Positions 11,077 through 23,269 of a stretch of DNA of 64,000 nt are shown in pieces (within the stretch, counting starts at the first letter, position 1; the number at the start of each line of letters is the position of its first letter). Source of the stretch: Salticus scenicus. Taxonomy: Eukaryota; Arthropoda; Arachnida; Araneae; Salticidae. The stretch lies in NCBI GenBank assembly GCA_963930645.1, contig OZ005648.1:153270535-153334534 (forward strand), given 5' to 3'. The notes beneath the pieces were generated by a model. It saw only the letters and a program-made list of their open reading frames with translations. It searched no databases and was not told where the DNA came from. The translations under genes were made by a program, and so were the position numbers.

Positions 11077-11370
11077 TTAAAAAATAGTGTTTAAAAAAAA
11101 AGAAAAAAAAAAAAAAAAGACTCCAACAAACAATACATAAGAATGAATTAAAATATTGGCATGTCTTTATTGGTGCAAAATATATATCGGTGAAAAAAAA
11201 CAGTTTTTTTCCAATTACCTTGTGTAATCGTATAAGTTCTCCTTTCCTCAGCAGAAAAATACACCGAACTAAGCACATATAATTCGAACAATTTTTTTTT
11301 TAATGCAATCAAACGTTTTTGAGCTACATGATAATTTATGAAAGGTTTACTAAATATCAAGTAACCATAT

Positions 11371-11505
11371 CACTATTTAAATTTTGTAATTTTTGTAGTA
11401 ATCCATATATTGACTTAAATGTTAAGATAAGACATAATTGTATAAGAACATACTTAAATTTCGTAATTTTTGAAAAAAAATCATTTATTGACTTAATAGT
11501 TTAAG
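11371..11505 (+). repeat. short tandem duplication (about 57 bp unit)
   Basis: The unit TTAAATTTTGTAATTTTTG...ATTGACTTAAATGTTAAG at 11371-11426 recurs at about 11449-11505 with substitutions. The stretch is locally open in one frame only because both copies are stop-poor; it is not coding. Confidence 0.55.
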
Positions 11506-12945
11506 AGATCCTAAAATAAAAATATTTCTGAAATTATGGAATTATTTTTCTATGATTAACTATTAAGGAAATATTCAATGTGTAAGTACAAGAAACTTTG
11601 GTCACTCTCTCTATGTAATCCATAACATATCCACTATCCATTGATGATTAATTGAATGTATTGCATTTACAATTTTTTTAAATTAAAAACTAGAATTTTG
11701 TAATTATGGCGTATAATAAGTTTCTCTGCTAGCGATATGCATGTGTGAAAAAGTAGACTATTTACAGTCAAAACACTCTTTACCGCAGGTAGTAGAACAT
11801 ATATCTATGTACTTACAGAAAAATGTCGATCACTGCCTACTACAGCTTCTAGTTTGTCCCATGATGAGATACTTTTTGTAATAAAAATAGAATTTTAAAC
11901 AATGTTCATAAATAATACTAGCGAATTGAAATTAACCACAGTGTTTTAAGGTCTGCGACAATCACCGACGTGTCTCTTTAAGTGAAAGAAAAAAATCTAA
12001 AATTTGAAACTCAATATTAAATTTAGAAATAATGCACCAAGAAATTAAATCAAAATCACTGATTAAAAAAATAAATAATAATAATAATTTTTGTACAAAG
12101 GACTGCGTCCTTTTTTCAAGACACATTCAAATAAGTGAAATGTTTGCTATTTTTTCATTTGTTCGCTATTTTTATACATAAGCCTTTGCCTTATATTTAC
12201 AGTAACGCGTCGTGATTAAATACGATAGATATTAGTGTATAAAGATGGTGGAGGCAAAAATTTCGAAAGTTTTTCATCTTTGAAAGTATCTTGAAAAAAA
12301 GTCTGAGATTTCGAGCTCAGAGACAAACGGTATTTGTACTGTACTCTTCTTTCTGAAGTGAAATCGTTAAAGACAAATCAAAGAATACTTACGTTTTAGA
12401 ATATATATTATGTTCCAGGGATATTATAAATGGAAAGTGGCTTGGAGAACCAAACACAAATTTTCATATTAAAAAAAATAAAAATAAAATAAATAAATAA
12501 ATAAAATATTGCTATTAACAGGATTTTATTTTAAAGGCTTTATTTCTAAACGAAGTTCATAAAATTAATAATTAGGTTTTTCATATAATATAATATTTTT
12601 CATTAGAATTAAATGTTTCCTATTATTTCATGTAATTATTATATGAAATTAGATATTTCATGTAAAAGTAAAAAAATAAGAAAAAATCCTTATCTCTAGA
12701 TCTCTCTGTACAATAAAATTATTTTTTTCTGAAACATGTAACATGTATAAATAAATAATAAAACCGTGTATCTTATATTCAGGGCTGGTATAGGCGACTT
12801 TTTTTTTAAATATTGTTTTAATATCACAATTTATAATATATATATATATATTATATTTTTACAGGCAAATCTACACTTTACCTGCATAAATTTATTATAA
12901 ATTTTGTGTTACAAAAATAGTGAAACGACAATAATAATAATAATG

Positions 12946-12976
<31 letters not shown>

Positions 12977-13440
12977 ATAAAAATGACGCCTGTGTCAGCC
13001 TTGTATGTTATATAACAGCTTACAGAAAGTTAAAAAAACAGAAGATATTAAAAGAATGTTTTGGATGAATTTAAATAAAAGAAGGCGTGCCTTTAGCAAG
13101 TAAGATAGTGAATTCAGCAGCAACGAGGACTACTTATGAAATATTTGGCGTTAATGCGACAGATAAAAATGAATTAAGCAATGGAAATCCTTTAACATCT
13201 TAACTAAGAGGTACAATGATTTGGCATTGAAATAAATTTCAGAATATTAGAATAGAAAGGTCTGCTATATAGAAACTATAAAATTAGTTCCTCCTTTTTA
13301 AATTTAGCAAAAACAAAGTTTATTTTACTGACCGACTTTACCAACCCCGTATAGTCGAAAAAAAGGAAGAAAAAAAGTAAAGAAAGAAAGAAAGAAAAAA
13401 AAAAAAAAAGAAAAGAAAAGAAAACTGAAAGCTCTAAATA
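11506..13440. other. AT-rich filler with microsatellites, no gene seen
   Basis: It contains (TAAA)n near 12479-12506, a TA tract near 12837-12850, (AAT)n at about 12930-12975 and (AAGA)n at about 13378-13425. Between them the sequence is AT-rich with stops in all frames. Confidence 0.5.
12930..12975. repeat. (AAT)n microsatellite
   Basis: Imperfect AAT repeat with one interruption (ATGATAAT). Confidence 0.95.
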
Positions 13441-14140
13441 TGTTAAAGTAAGTATTTAAAACGATATCAAATAAAATTCCTCACTTATACTCCCCCAGCC
13501 CCTCAGCATTTAGTAAAAACTCAATTTTAATTATTAATATATATCATAATTAATATATATTTTTTTAAGTAACACTTTTGATGCATATAGAAGTCAATTA
13601 CAATAAAATAAGAAGATTATCGTTGTGTTACTAGTAGTACAAAATGCAAAAAGGAAGGTAAGCTCAGTTTTTCTTCCTCCTAGAAAGAGAGGAGGATATT
13701 TTTAAATTCTTTTTTTAAAGAAAAGAAAGAAAAAAGAAGAAGAAGAAAAACTCTTAATGTATTGAAGAAAGTCTTTGAAATCATAATTCCTCACTTAGAG
13801 TATTTTTTAATTAATTAATTATTATTATTTTTTTCAGTAAATTTCAATTTTAATTACTATTATTATATATCAGAATCAATAGGAATTAATGTCAAAAATA
13901 ATTCCTCACTTAGAGAATTTTATTTATTTATTTATTTATTACTATCTTTCCTTGAATCTCAATTTTAGTTATTATTATTTATCATTATCAGAATCAATAG
14001 TTAATTTTTTTAAATTAACACTTTATATGAAAGTCAATTACAATTAATTGAAAAAAAATATTTTTTTCTAGTAGTAGTCTAAAATGCAAAAAGGAAGGTA
14101 TATTCAGTTTTCTTTTTCTATAAGAAGAGGGGAATAATTT
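13441..14140 (+). repeat. diverged local tandem duplication
   Basis: A module of CCTCACTTA, then CTCAATTTTAATTATTA, AAGTCAATTACAAT and AAAATGCAAAAAGGAAGGTA occurs at 13480-13720 and again at 13905-14140. A partial copy of the first half lies between them (13785-13900). The two AAAATGCAAAAAGGAAGGTA blocks (13641, 14081) are identical over 20 bases. No coding potential is seen. Confidence 0.7.
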
Positions 14141-15720
14141 TAAACATTCGAGCAACTTCCATTAATTTATTATGCTTACAACACACAGCTAATTCATCTT
14201 TTCCTTACATATTCCACTGTTAACAAAACAAGAACATTAAATTCGCAAATAAAAAAAATAAAAATACTACAAGTAAACAAAAATCCAAATACAACACTTT
14301 ATTAAAAGTTCTTGTCAAAAACGTTTTCTCCCACTCAAAAAAACGTACTGATTATTTGAATGCGAGCATTAATAATTCATAAATAACAATTACACAACTA
14401 CAAACAACGACTTCAGCCAGACTAAGCACATTGACAGTTAAAACCCTTTGAAGTCTAATATTAGAAAGCTCTTAAAGAGCTTTCGAAGAGACTCTCCATT
14501 AGCAATTAATATTTTAGTCGCTCGCAACACAATGAGTGATGCGAAGTCATTCCTCGTCATTCAAAGGAAGTTGTAGTAAGAACAATGACCAACTCATGTT
14601 AACCTCAAAATCTTATATGGTAATGGGATTCAATTAGACATCGCCTTTCACTCAAAATCTTATTTAACACTTTCCAATATAACTGAAATGAGTTTTAGAC
14701 TTTTACCTATAGCTGTCTGTCTATACTCTTATTTTCTTTTAAAATAAAATATACGGTATAATTCATTACTATCACTGACTATAGATTATTTTTTTACACT
14801 ATTTGTCATAGAGTTTAAAATGTTAAAATGTTCCATAATTTAAAATAAAGCAAAATAACAAAGATTTAACAATAATTCTATTAAAACTTTTATAATAAAA
14901 TGTATAATATCTTCGTTATAACAAATAAATTAAAGTTTTGTTTGTTATAACAAAAACAAAGCTTTTTATGTTAAATCTTAAAAATTAAAGGCAATGATTA
15001 AATCTTAATCAGTTCATTCCTGTCAATATTGCAGCATTAAGTTCTTTTATATTGCCCTTCGATCCTGAAAATTATATTCAGAGCAATCATTTTCATATAA
15101 CCTTGTGAATTTTTTTTTTTTTTTCTCCCTTAACCATACCATAATAATACCATCACCAATTATATGGTATTATTATTTCCTAAATGGAACAGACCACTTT
15201 GAAATTACCAAATACTGACCAAAAACATTCATCAATATATAAAATAATAATAATAATAATGAGCTGAATTAAATAAAATGTAAAGATTTTAGCTTTGGAA
15301 AGGTACCATTTTAGAGAAAAGTATATAAATATCTTTTTAAAACCTTTATTATTATTATTATTATTATTAGTTTTGCCGAAACAAACTTTTTTTAAAGGCG
15401 GGATATAAAGGCAGGACTAAAAATCCTCAGGAATAAATTATAATAGTCGGCAACTCTAATTGCTTGAGATGCACCGCATTATCGATGAAAATTTGAGCTG
15501 TACTAAAACATATTTATTAAAAGAACATCTTTAGTAAAAGTACGGCGATCTCAGTGGCACTTAATAACACCAATGAAATATAGTAGACAATGAATATTTC
15601 AAATTGCAGAAGACATCCGTACAACGCGGGGGCAGGGATACCAGTTACTACAGTTTTATTTTTTAACGCCACTAATTTTATATCAAAGCAACAGCTTTAT
15701 ACAAAAAAAAAAAAAAAAAA
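14141..15720. other. AT-rich sequence with small repeats, no gene seen
   Basis: It includes the near-palindrome GAAAGCTCTTAAAGAGCTTTC at about 14464-14484 and (TAT)n near 15346-15369. The right half of a CATACTTGCC-family element lies at about 15395-15455 (GGCAGGACTAAAAATCCTCAGG then AATAGTCGGCAAC). A poly(A) run of about 20 lies near 15705. Nothing reads as a gene. Confidence 0.45.
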
Positions 15721-15833
15721 AAAATCTTAATCACGTGTAACCGAACTAATAGATTGATACTCTAACCATAGCCTCCTTAAGTAGATGTCTGTCGCGTGGC
15801 TCTTAAGCTTGGTAACAGTTCAAGCGGTAGATA

Positions 15834-16022
15834 GCGCCACCTGGAACAGATTGCGCAACTTTTTTTATTCAACTCTCACCAAAATTTTTTAAAAGTGGGA
15901 TTTGAAATACAAAGAAGGCGAATAGAATGGAAGAAACGTCGATTATATATATCACATATCACTTCTTAAAATTATTGGAAACAGTTGAATAAAAAAGTCG
16001 CGCAATCTGTACCAGGTGGCGC
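15834..16022. mobile_element. nested foldback element in the left arm
   Basis: AGCGCCACCTGGAACAGATTG at the left pairs with CAATCTGTACCAGGTGGCGCT at the right. The inner part (TTTTTTATTCAACTCTCACC and GTTGAATAAAAAAGTCGC) resembles the hAT-type CAGTGTTGCC family. It sits only in the left arm of the 2.2-kb element; the right arm lacks it, so it inserted later. Confidence 0.65.
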
Positions 16023-17002
16023 TGCCTACCGGTACAGATTAGGGACCCTCGATAGAGAGAGACTGGACATTGGCGCGCCGGCTTTTTGACGAAATTCTCC
16101 ATTTTAGTGCCAGTTGCTCCATTGCTTACCATTAGAAATTTTGATTATTTTACGTCATAATCGAAAAAGAACTTATTTATTACATTTTTACTTTGTTGGG
16201 AGATAAATTGCTTTAATTTTGGAATACTTTTAAAAGATAAAAATGCATAATTATTTATTTTATATCATGCTTTAAATACTTTGAATTCTCTTATTGCATG
16301 TTGTTTTACGTATTTATTTTCTAACATATGAGATAATTACATTATTTATTTGCTAGTAGTTTTTAAGTTCTGTTGTGCAATATATTTAATATGTTAGATC
16401 TCAATGTATTTTTCTGATATATTTTAAAATACATTTATAAAATAACTATAGAAAAATATATTTTTGATTTTTCGCTAGTACGCAGAATGTATCAGATTTC
16501 TTAAAATAAATTAATAAAAATAAAGAAAATAAGGTGTATATTATATGCTAACATATGAAATATAAATTTCTTTTAAATAATAATTGCCATGATAAATTTT
16601 ATAAATAATATTTATATAAGTAATTATTTTTATTTACATAATATTTAAAAAAACTTAAAAAAAAAAAAAAAAAAGTGAAATAAGCAAATGTAAATAAAAT
16701 AAAAACATTTTTTAATTTCTAAAGATATCAGTTAATATTTTTACAAATTATTATTAATAAAATTTTTATTTTTAATATTTAACTAAGTCATTATTATTAA
16801 TAAAGCGTAATTGAAATAAATAAAATATGCATTTTTAGCTTGTAAAAATATTACGCAAATATTTTTATAAAATAATAAAAAATAATTTCAGTTCTTCTGC
16901 CGTAGTTTTATATTTATTCATGAATTACTTGACAAAAACTAAGATCACCATACTTTTGTTAAAAATTTTCTAACTTTTTATATATAGAATGTATGTCCTC
17001 AG

Positions 17003-17460
17003 CCCAGGAGCAGAATTATATCTGATGTTCTGCAACAAGACATTAAAATTTGCAGATGTTCTGCAGGTATTTTGTCCAAATTTGTCAAAGCACAGTAAAA
17101 TGCAAAATAAGCATAAAAATAATACTTATTAGTAAAATATTTATAATCTAAAACTGAGGAATACACCCAGAATTTGCAATTTTTTCAATGGTTTTGGGCA
17201 TTAATATTGTCACATTAATGTGGATATACTACTTACAAAATGTTTATAAATTTTGTCTATACATTGAAACAATAACTGTTTCCAGCAATTTTCTAGTATG
17301 CTAACAGATTTACAAGCCAGTTGAACATATCTAGGTTTTATCAATTTTAGAATGTTAGCTGTATCAACATCATCCAGTTAGGGGATAGATGAAATGTTCT
17401 GCAAAAGCCTCAATTGTTCTGCGCCGTGCATCGCAGTTTTAAGCACTTTCTGCTCCTGGG
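17003..17460. mobile_element. nested hAT-like element with 8-bp target duplication
   Basis: A 458-bp element has perfect 13-bp inverted ends, CCCAGGAGCAGAA and TTCTGCTCCTGGG. It is flanked by identical GTCCTCAG at 16995-17002 and 17461-17468. TGTTCTGC occurs four times near its two ends, the kind of subterminal repetition common in hAT elements. There is no transposase. It lies in the interior of the 2.2-kb element. Confidence 0.9.
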
Positions 17461-17968
17461 GTCCTCAGAAAAAATAAGGTAGAATTACTTTCACTAAGGT
17501 AGAATTGCTTTCACAATCAACGTATTTTGCTTAATATAGAAATATAACAACAAAAAATTCCTCTGTTTTCCGATAGGAATTGAAAAAGTAACCATGTCAA
17601 AGGTTAAAACAAAATTCGTTTTTCTTCAAATTTCTTTCTCTAAGACGAAAACAATTACATATTTATATTCTGCATTACCTTCTGCACAAATTTAGCACAA
17701 TTTCCTTTCATTTATGTTGTATAGTAAAGCGTCAATCGCGAAGAAAAAAGCATTACGTTCTACGGAGATCGCTCCGAATTGGCACTAAGATGGCCGACTT
17801 TCGGTCAATGTCCAGTCTCTCTCTATATAGGGTCCCTAGTACAGATTACCGGTAGGCTGCCGTTCCTACCGGTAACAGCTTTACCAGTCGAACCGCCCTC
17901 CGTTCGACCTGTTGCCAAGTTTAAGAGCCACGCCACAGGCATCTAGTTAAGGAGGCTATGCTCTAACA

Positions 17969-18160
17969 CATACTTGCCAACATACTAATTAATATTCCGT
18001 AGTAGTGTTAGCTCCCCCTTCTCTTTCACACCAGTATCTTTTTAGAGTATTTTTCCTCCTATTTAATCGTAATTGCTATTATGCTAAAAATTTATTGGTG
18101 TGAGAAACAGGGCAGGACTAACAAGACTACGGAATTCTAATTAGGACGTTGGCAAGTATG
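17969..18160. mobile_element. CATACTTGCC-family foldback element, copy 1
   Basis: A 192-bp element whose ends CATACTTGCCAAC and GTTGGCAAGTATG are inverted repeats. Inner blocks also pair (CCGTAGTAGTGTTAGC with a complement near 18117-18134). It abuts the right target duplication of the 2.2-kb element. Family members also occur near 15395, 22087, 22507, 22857, 23018, 35429, 35876 and 52538. Superfamily unassigned. Confidence 0.85.
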
Positions 18161-18248
18161 CTAAAAAATTAATGGTGTTAAAAAATAAAATTGTTGTATT
18201 TATTTGGCAATCTTGTACCCCGCATTGTACGGGAGTCTTCAGTATTTC

Positions 18249-18476
18249 CAGGTGTCGTACTCTCCGCCCTTTTTTCAGGAAACTCAGGAAAGAGATAGAA
18301 ACTTCCGCCTTTTACGCCATCACGAATTTCATGCAGAAATACTTCTGGTATATTTATAGTATTGTACCATGTTTATACATGCTGGAGATTATTTTATAAA
18401 AATAGTGGTAGCAATAAATTTTAATTTCTCATTCATGACAAAGTCCTGAAAAAAGGGTGGAGAGTACGACCCCCTG
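18249..18476. mobile_element. foldback element, CAGGNGTCGTACT family
   Basis: A 228-bp element has ends CAGGTGTCGTACTCTCCGCCC and GGGTGGAGAGTACGACCCCCTG. TATTTC flanks it at 18243-18248 and 18477-18482, a possible 6-bp target duplication. A related, 3'-shortened copy is at 20965-21168. Short open frames crossing it on both strands are by-products. Confidence 0.8.
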
Positions 18477-18530
18477 TATTTCACATTTGTAATGTTTTTG
18501 AGAGCTGCATCGAAACTATACAGAAGATAT

Positions 18531-18975
18531 AGGTTAAGTGCACCAGTGATTGACACCTTTAGAGCAATCTCTGATGTTTTTAATGTTCTAGTCATCAGAT
18601 AATATTTTTAGAAATCTTAAGTTAATACCTATGGCATGAAAGACATTCAGAACCACATATATGTTAAAATATATACATTTGATAACAATTATTTTTTTTA
18701 TGAATTTTTATTTGACACCCACTCAATGTTCGAGTAATTGACACTGCCAGTTTTTCCTTTTATTATTAATTGGCACCCTATGTTCCAGTGTTTGACACTT
18801 GCTAGTTATTCATTTTACCAGTTATTAGCACCATATGCTCCAGTGTTTGACATAAAATGTTAAAATTCTTATATGTATTAAAATATATGATTTTATTATT
18901 TTTCTTATTTATTAATTATTTCGGGATAGATGCCAATTACTGGAGCATGCCAATCACTGGAGCACCTACCCTACC
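18531..18975. mobile_element. inverted-repeat element with reiterated CCAGTGATTGACAC motif
   Basis: The left end GTGCACCAGTGATTGACAC (about 18539) is mirrored by the right end GCCAATCACTGGAGCACC (about 18950). Three more direct copies of the motif (NNTNCNAGTNNTTGACAN) occur at about 18729-18753, 18779-18798 and 18837-18851, and a second inverted copy at 18932-18947. This suggests a non-autonomous transposon with subterminal repeats. No frame is seen and the family is unknown to me. Confidence 0.6.
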
Positions 18976-20105
18976 TTGTAGAATTGATTTTGAAGAAAAG
19001 TAATTCTTATGAAAACAGTTTCTCCATGGGATTTAGTTTGGTAATACCTTTATCCCTAGGACTTTTAAGATTTATACAAACATTAGAAATTCACGGAAAG
19101 TTAATTTTTAAGAAAATATAGATAGCGATATATTCTGCAGTAAACTTGAAAATACTTCATTTTATAGAACTAACTATAGATACGAAATGTTTCAAATAAA
19201 TTATTCTCTACAAAGTAATTTTTATTCCAAAAGCTTTCACATAAATTTATTATCCGGGTTGCATTATTAGTTCTTTAATTTACATTACGTTATAGAGATC
19301 GCAAATAAGTACAAATTACATTTCAAGGAATGGCATTGTTTTTGCTTTTAAAATACGCTCACATATAAATACCTGTTTTAGAATTAAATTAAAATCACGT
19401 CTTTTCAAAACTTTCCTGCTGCAAGATGTTATTACCGTTTCAATACATATTTTAGAAATAATTTGTTAGAAGTTAGCATAAGTTAAGTAATAGAATTTAC
19501 ACATTCGTAATATTATATAAAATTTGCTATAATAATCATTTTCGCATATATTTGAAGTTATTACAATACGAAAAATCACAGATTTTTTAATTTCAGCAAT
19601 TGTCGTAGTTTATTCCCGTAAATAAATCCATATTTGATTGTTAAATATATATATACAGACATATGTATATAAAATTAAGGGGATGTTGAACATTTTAAAT
19701 CTGTCTTGTCAATTACTATTTCAGAGTTATTTAATTCTACACTGAAATACGTAAGTATCAAATGTATTACGATTTCGCGAAAACTATTTTATTTTATTAA
19801 TTAACTAATTAATTATTATTATTATTATTATTATTATTATTTATTTATTTATTTCATTTTACTTATTTATTTATTTATTTATTGAAAATTTTTTAAATGT
19901 TTCAGGGTAAATATATATATATATATATATAAATTTCTCCCTCCATTTTGCATTAATATGGCTTAACAATATGTTTGACATAGTTTCTAACGTTTATGAT
20001 TTTTGACTACTGCAAATTTTTTATAATTTTATTTTATTTTATTAAATCAGTGAAAACCTGTTATAGAAATATGTGAAAAAAATTATAAATGTTTTCCGAT
20101 AGCCA

Positions 20106-20142
<37 letters not shown>

Positions 20143-20964
20143 CTATGCATTTGGGTATTACTTTGTTTATTTTTGTTTGGTAATTCGAAGTTTTAAATAT
20201 ATTTTTATGATTGAATGCAGAAAATTTGCATGAAATTTCAGAATTCAAATGTAAATATTTTCTTTTAAGAAACTGAAATCAATCAATCCACACACTAATA
20301 CTCGAATTTCTTTAGAATTCATTGGTAAACTATAATAATGTAAAATCGAAGGAAATTATTAAAATATAATTCGCATGAAGCATTTAAAAGTGTTTCATAA
20401 AAATTAAAATTTTTTAATTTTATTATTATTTGTAATTTAAATAGGTTTCAAGAAATTTTAATATATTTAATATTGATACATTTCAAAGCATATGTAAACA
20501 AAATTTCATAACTCTAAGCCAGTAATTAAAATGAAAAAATATATATTAGTAACGTCCCTTATCCTCTTAATAATGAAAAATGCTTTTCAATTACTGCTGA
20601 TTTAATTAAGGCATTAAAATATGACAATTATTTATCTGTAAAAATTTATGATTTTTACAGTAAAAGTAATTAAAAAGTGCGAAAATGATTACAATAAATT
20701 TCATTGAATAATAGAAATGCAGACATACCAATGTTTTACTTTATTTCGAAGCATCATTATTACCCTTTTTTTTTTTCCCCCTATACCAATTAAATGGGTG
20801 GGGAAAAAAAAAAGGCGTGTATTAACAGTCATGCCTGTAGATTTAATTTGGCGGTATTTGTTTAACATTTTTCTCTTCTTATAAAATCGTTGGTTTATCA
20901 AGAACATGTTGTTTTATAAATACCGATATGAGTTTTGCACCAAGATGCTATACGTGCTGTAATT
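18976..20964. other. AT-rich filler, no gene seen
   Basis: It includes (TTA)n/(TTTA)n at 19805-19885, (TA)n at 19911-19930 and poly(A) of about 30 at 20111-20140. No conserved frame or repeat family is recognised. Confidence 0.5.
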
Positions 20965-21168
20965 CAGGGGTCGTACTTCCTGCCCCCGTATTAGGACGCT
21001 TTCAGGGAGGAGATATTTCCGCCTCTTTTTCTACCACTATTTCACACAATAACTTCTATCCTATTTAATTACTATATATTACTACAAAAATACAATAAAA
21101 ATTTCTGTATTGAAATAGTGGTAGCAAAAGAATTAAAAATTTCTCATCCAATACAGCGTCCTGAAATT
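20965..21168. mobile_element. CAGGNGTCGTACT-family foldback, shortened copy
   Basis: It starts CAGGGGTCGTACTTCCTGCCC and shares ATAGTGGTAGCAA, ATTTCTCAT and GTCCTGAAA with the element at 18249-18476. The terminal right inverted repeat is missing. The middle folds on itself through TACCACTATTTCA and TGAAATAGTGGTA. Confidence 0.65.
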
Positions 21169-22086
21169 GTAAATGCATAATTCCTGTTACTTATATTACT
21201 TTGTGTTAATCGAAAATTAAAAATAATTCAATTTCAAAAAGAAAGCATATTAAAATTGCTATACAAAGAGTTGAAGCTTGAAGATATTAATGCAATGCTG
21301 AATAAGATACTTCACGTTTGTTACGATTAAAGATTTTTTTAATGTTTTACATTGTTATGAAATCCGAGGTTAATAAAAAGTGTTTGTTTGACTTACTTCA
21401 CAAAACGTCTTGACATTGTAGTCACAAGAAGAACTCACAAAATCAGACCTGGAGAGAAAAAAATTCGGCTACAGAAAACTCAAAATTAAAATAAGGAACA
21501 TGCAGTATAACAAAAAAAAAAAAAAAAAAAAAAAAAAATCAAACAAAAACTGTTACAAATGGTTTTGTAATATTTTTTTATTATTTCTTCCATTGTAAAA
21601 AACTAAATTAATTAATAAATAAAATATAATTCTGAAAATTAAAAAAACCTTTTATAATGAAAAAATATTTATTTATTTTATTTTATTATGCACTAAATTC
21701 TATAATTTTATTAAATTATACTATTTCTTCACAGTATTAAACAAGTGCACAGACAATAATTTTTAAAGATGAGTTGGAATATTTCATAAGAAGTACAGAT
21801 TTGTCACATATGTCATAATTTGAGCACTTTTGTAACGAGAGAAATTGCATAATTTATACGAAAGTTACACGAAGAAGATAAAGTCAACAGAAAAGTTAAG
21901 ATGACGTTAATACAAAAAAATATCCAGAATTAAGCAAAATTAGTTTTATTATTCAACAAACAAAAAACTTGTACTTCATTACCGGCAATTTTAAATCTTT
22001 ACCAATTTTTAAAGCAAAATTAATTTCAAATTAATTTAGAATTTTAATGAACGAATATAGATAATAATAATGAAAATATACATAAA

Positions 22087-22506
22087 CATACTTGCCAACC
22101 ATCTCATTATGAAGCGTACAATTTTTAGTACCCGCCTTTTTTTTCACACCAATAAATTTTTAGAGTAATTTTAGTTTTATTTAAAACCCTTTCAGCATTA
22201 TCTGTTAATCGGTATATCTGTTTAATGATTCATAAAATTAATACAATGCACAGTATACGTATGAGAATTTAATACTGTTTACTAGACATGTTTATTAATC
22301 TTAGTTTCTTGAAAAAAGCAAAATATATTTCAAAATTTAGCTACACCAGCCTTTTATTTTGACTATGCATACCGGAAAAAGACGGGCTTAAAGCTTGTAG
22401 GGTTAATCGTAACAACATTTGGAGAGAATTACTCTAAAAATATAGTTGTGTGAGAAAGGGGGCGTTAACAATTGTACGGTTATTAATGAGATGGTTGACA
22501 AGTATG
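22087..22506. mobile_element. CATACTTGCC-family element split by an insertion
   Basis: The ends are CATACTTGCCAACCATCTCATTA and TAATGAGATGGTTGACAAGTATG; the copy is about 198 bp without the inserted element. Compared with the intact relative at 35429-35641, the sequence TATTTAATCG is interrupted at its TTAA by the element at 22185-22402. Confidence 0.85.
22185..22402. mobile_element. TTAA-flanked MITE nested in a CATACTTGCC element
   Basis: TTAA at 22181-22184 and 22403-22406 flanks a 218-bp insert, starting AACCCTTTCAGC and ending GCTTGTAGGG. The related host copy at 35429-35641 has a single TTAA at the corresponding site, which is direct comparative evidence for insertion with TTAA duplication, as for piggyBac-type elements. 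There is no coding capacity. Confidence 0.88.
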
Positions 22507-22626
22507 TACCCAAATGTTGTTACGATTAAATAAGACCAAAATTACTCTAAAAAATTACTGATGTGAAAAAAAAGGCGGGTACTAAAAATAATTGTACGGT
22601 TCATAATGAAATGGTTGGCAAGTATG
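22507..22626. mobile_element. right half of another CATACTTGCC element
   Basis: It begins inside the family consensus (GTTGTTACGATTAAATAAGACC) directly after the previous element and ends GGTTGGCAAGTATG. The left half is missing; unequal exchange between neighbouring copies could produce this. Confidence 0.75.
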
Positions 22627-22856
22627 ATATATATATATATATTTCAAGAAGTTAATTCATGTTAAACAAAAGCCTGTTTAACGATGATCTGAGAACCTCA
22701 ATATTATGTACACCAAATTTTCATAAAAATCATAATAATATATTTACTTATGAAAATATTTATTGTGATTTTCTAAGCGAGAGAGAGAGAGAGACAAACA
22801 GTAGCTTAAGTACTTGAAAATCTCAAAATGAAAAGAAAAATAAAGTGTAGAAATTC

Positions 22857-23002
22857 AGACATGCCAGTACTGTTACTAACCGCCCTTTTTTCCACATCAC
22901 TTTATTTGCAATTTTAGTCCATTACAGAAAAATATTTTTTAAGAAAAGTAGTGTAAGAAAAAAGGCGGGTTCAGGAATAAATTGAAATATTGGCAAGTTT
23001 GG
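22857..23002. mobile_element. diverged CATACTTGCC-family element
   Basis: Left ACATGCCAGTACTG and right AATATTGGCAAGTTT ends enclose CCGCCCTTTTTTCCACATCACTTT and AAAAGTAGTGTAAGAAAAAAGGCGGG, which are mutually complementary. Confidence 0.6.
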
Positions 23003-23017
23003 AAATTTGTTAATATG

Positions 23018-23193
23018 TCATAGCTGCTAGTATTTTAATTTATTCCGGAGCATTTTTAGCTCCGCCTTTATTTTAGACCACTTTTTTTTATCACAGTTTT
23101 TATCATAGTTTATCATAGTTATGAAAAAAGAAAACTATTCTAAAAATAAGTGGTGCGAAATAAAGGATACGACAGAACATTTTGGTACACCTA
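23018..23193. mobile_element. diverged CATACTTGCC-family element, CCGGAGC subtype
   Basis: TATTCCGGAGCATTTTTAGC followed by CCGCCTTTATTTTAGACCACTT pairs with AAGTGGTGCGAAATAAAGG and GAACATTTTGG. The same subtype is found at 35876-36064. Confidence 0.6.
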
Positions 23194-23269
23194 ATAGATG
23201 TCAAATCGACTATGCCTTTAATAAATGTATTACTCTAATATGAAACTCCCCTTATTCTTCCCTTGCTTA

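Larger units (their letters stand above)
15767..17960. mobile_element. 2.2-kb inverted-repeat DNA element with 7-bp target duplication
   Basis: CTCTAAC at 15760-15766 and 17961-17967 flanks termini CATAGCCTCCTTAA and TTAAGGAGGCTATG. The inverted repeats are long and imperfect: outer blocks include GCGTGGCTCTTAAGCTTGG against its complement near 17912-17930. Inner blocks include AGAGAGACTGGACATTG (about 16056-16072) against CAATGTCCAGTCTCTCT near 17807. The interior is AT-rich with stops in all frames, so the copy is non-autonomous or decayed. Superfamily is uncertain. Two further elements are nested in it. Confidence 0.8.

Noticed and set aside
10934..11278. 114-codon reverse frame, the longest in the window
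   Set aside because: It is made of a (TA)n tract, a poly(A) tract and part of a TTAA MITE.
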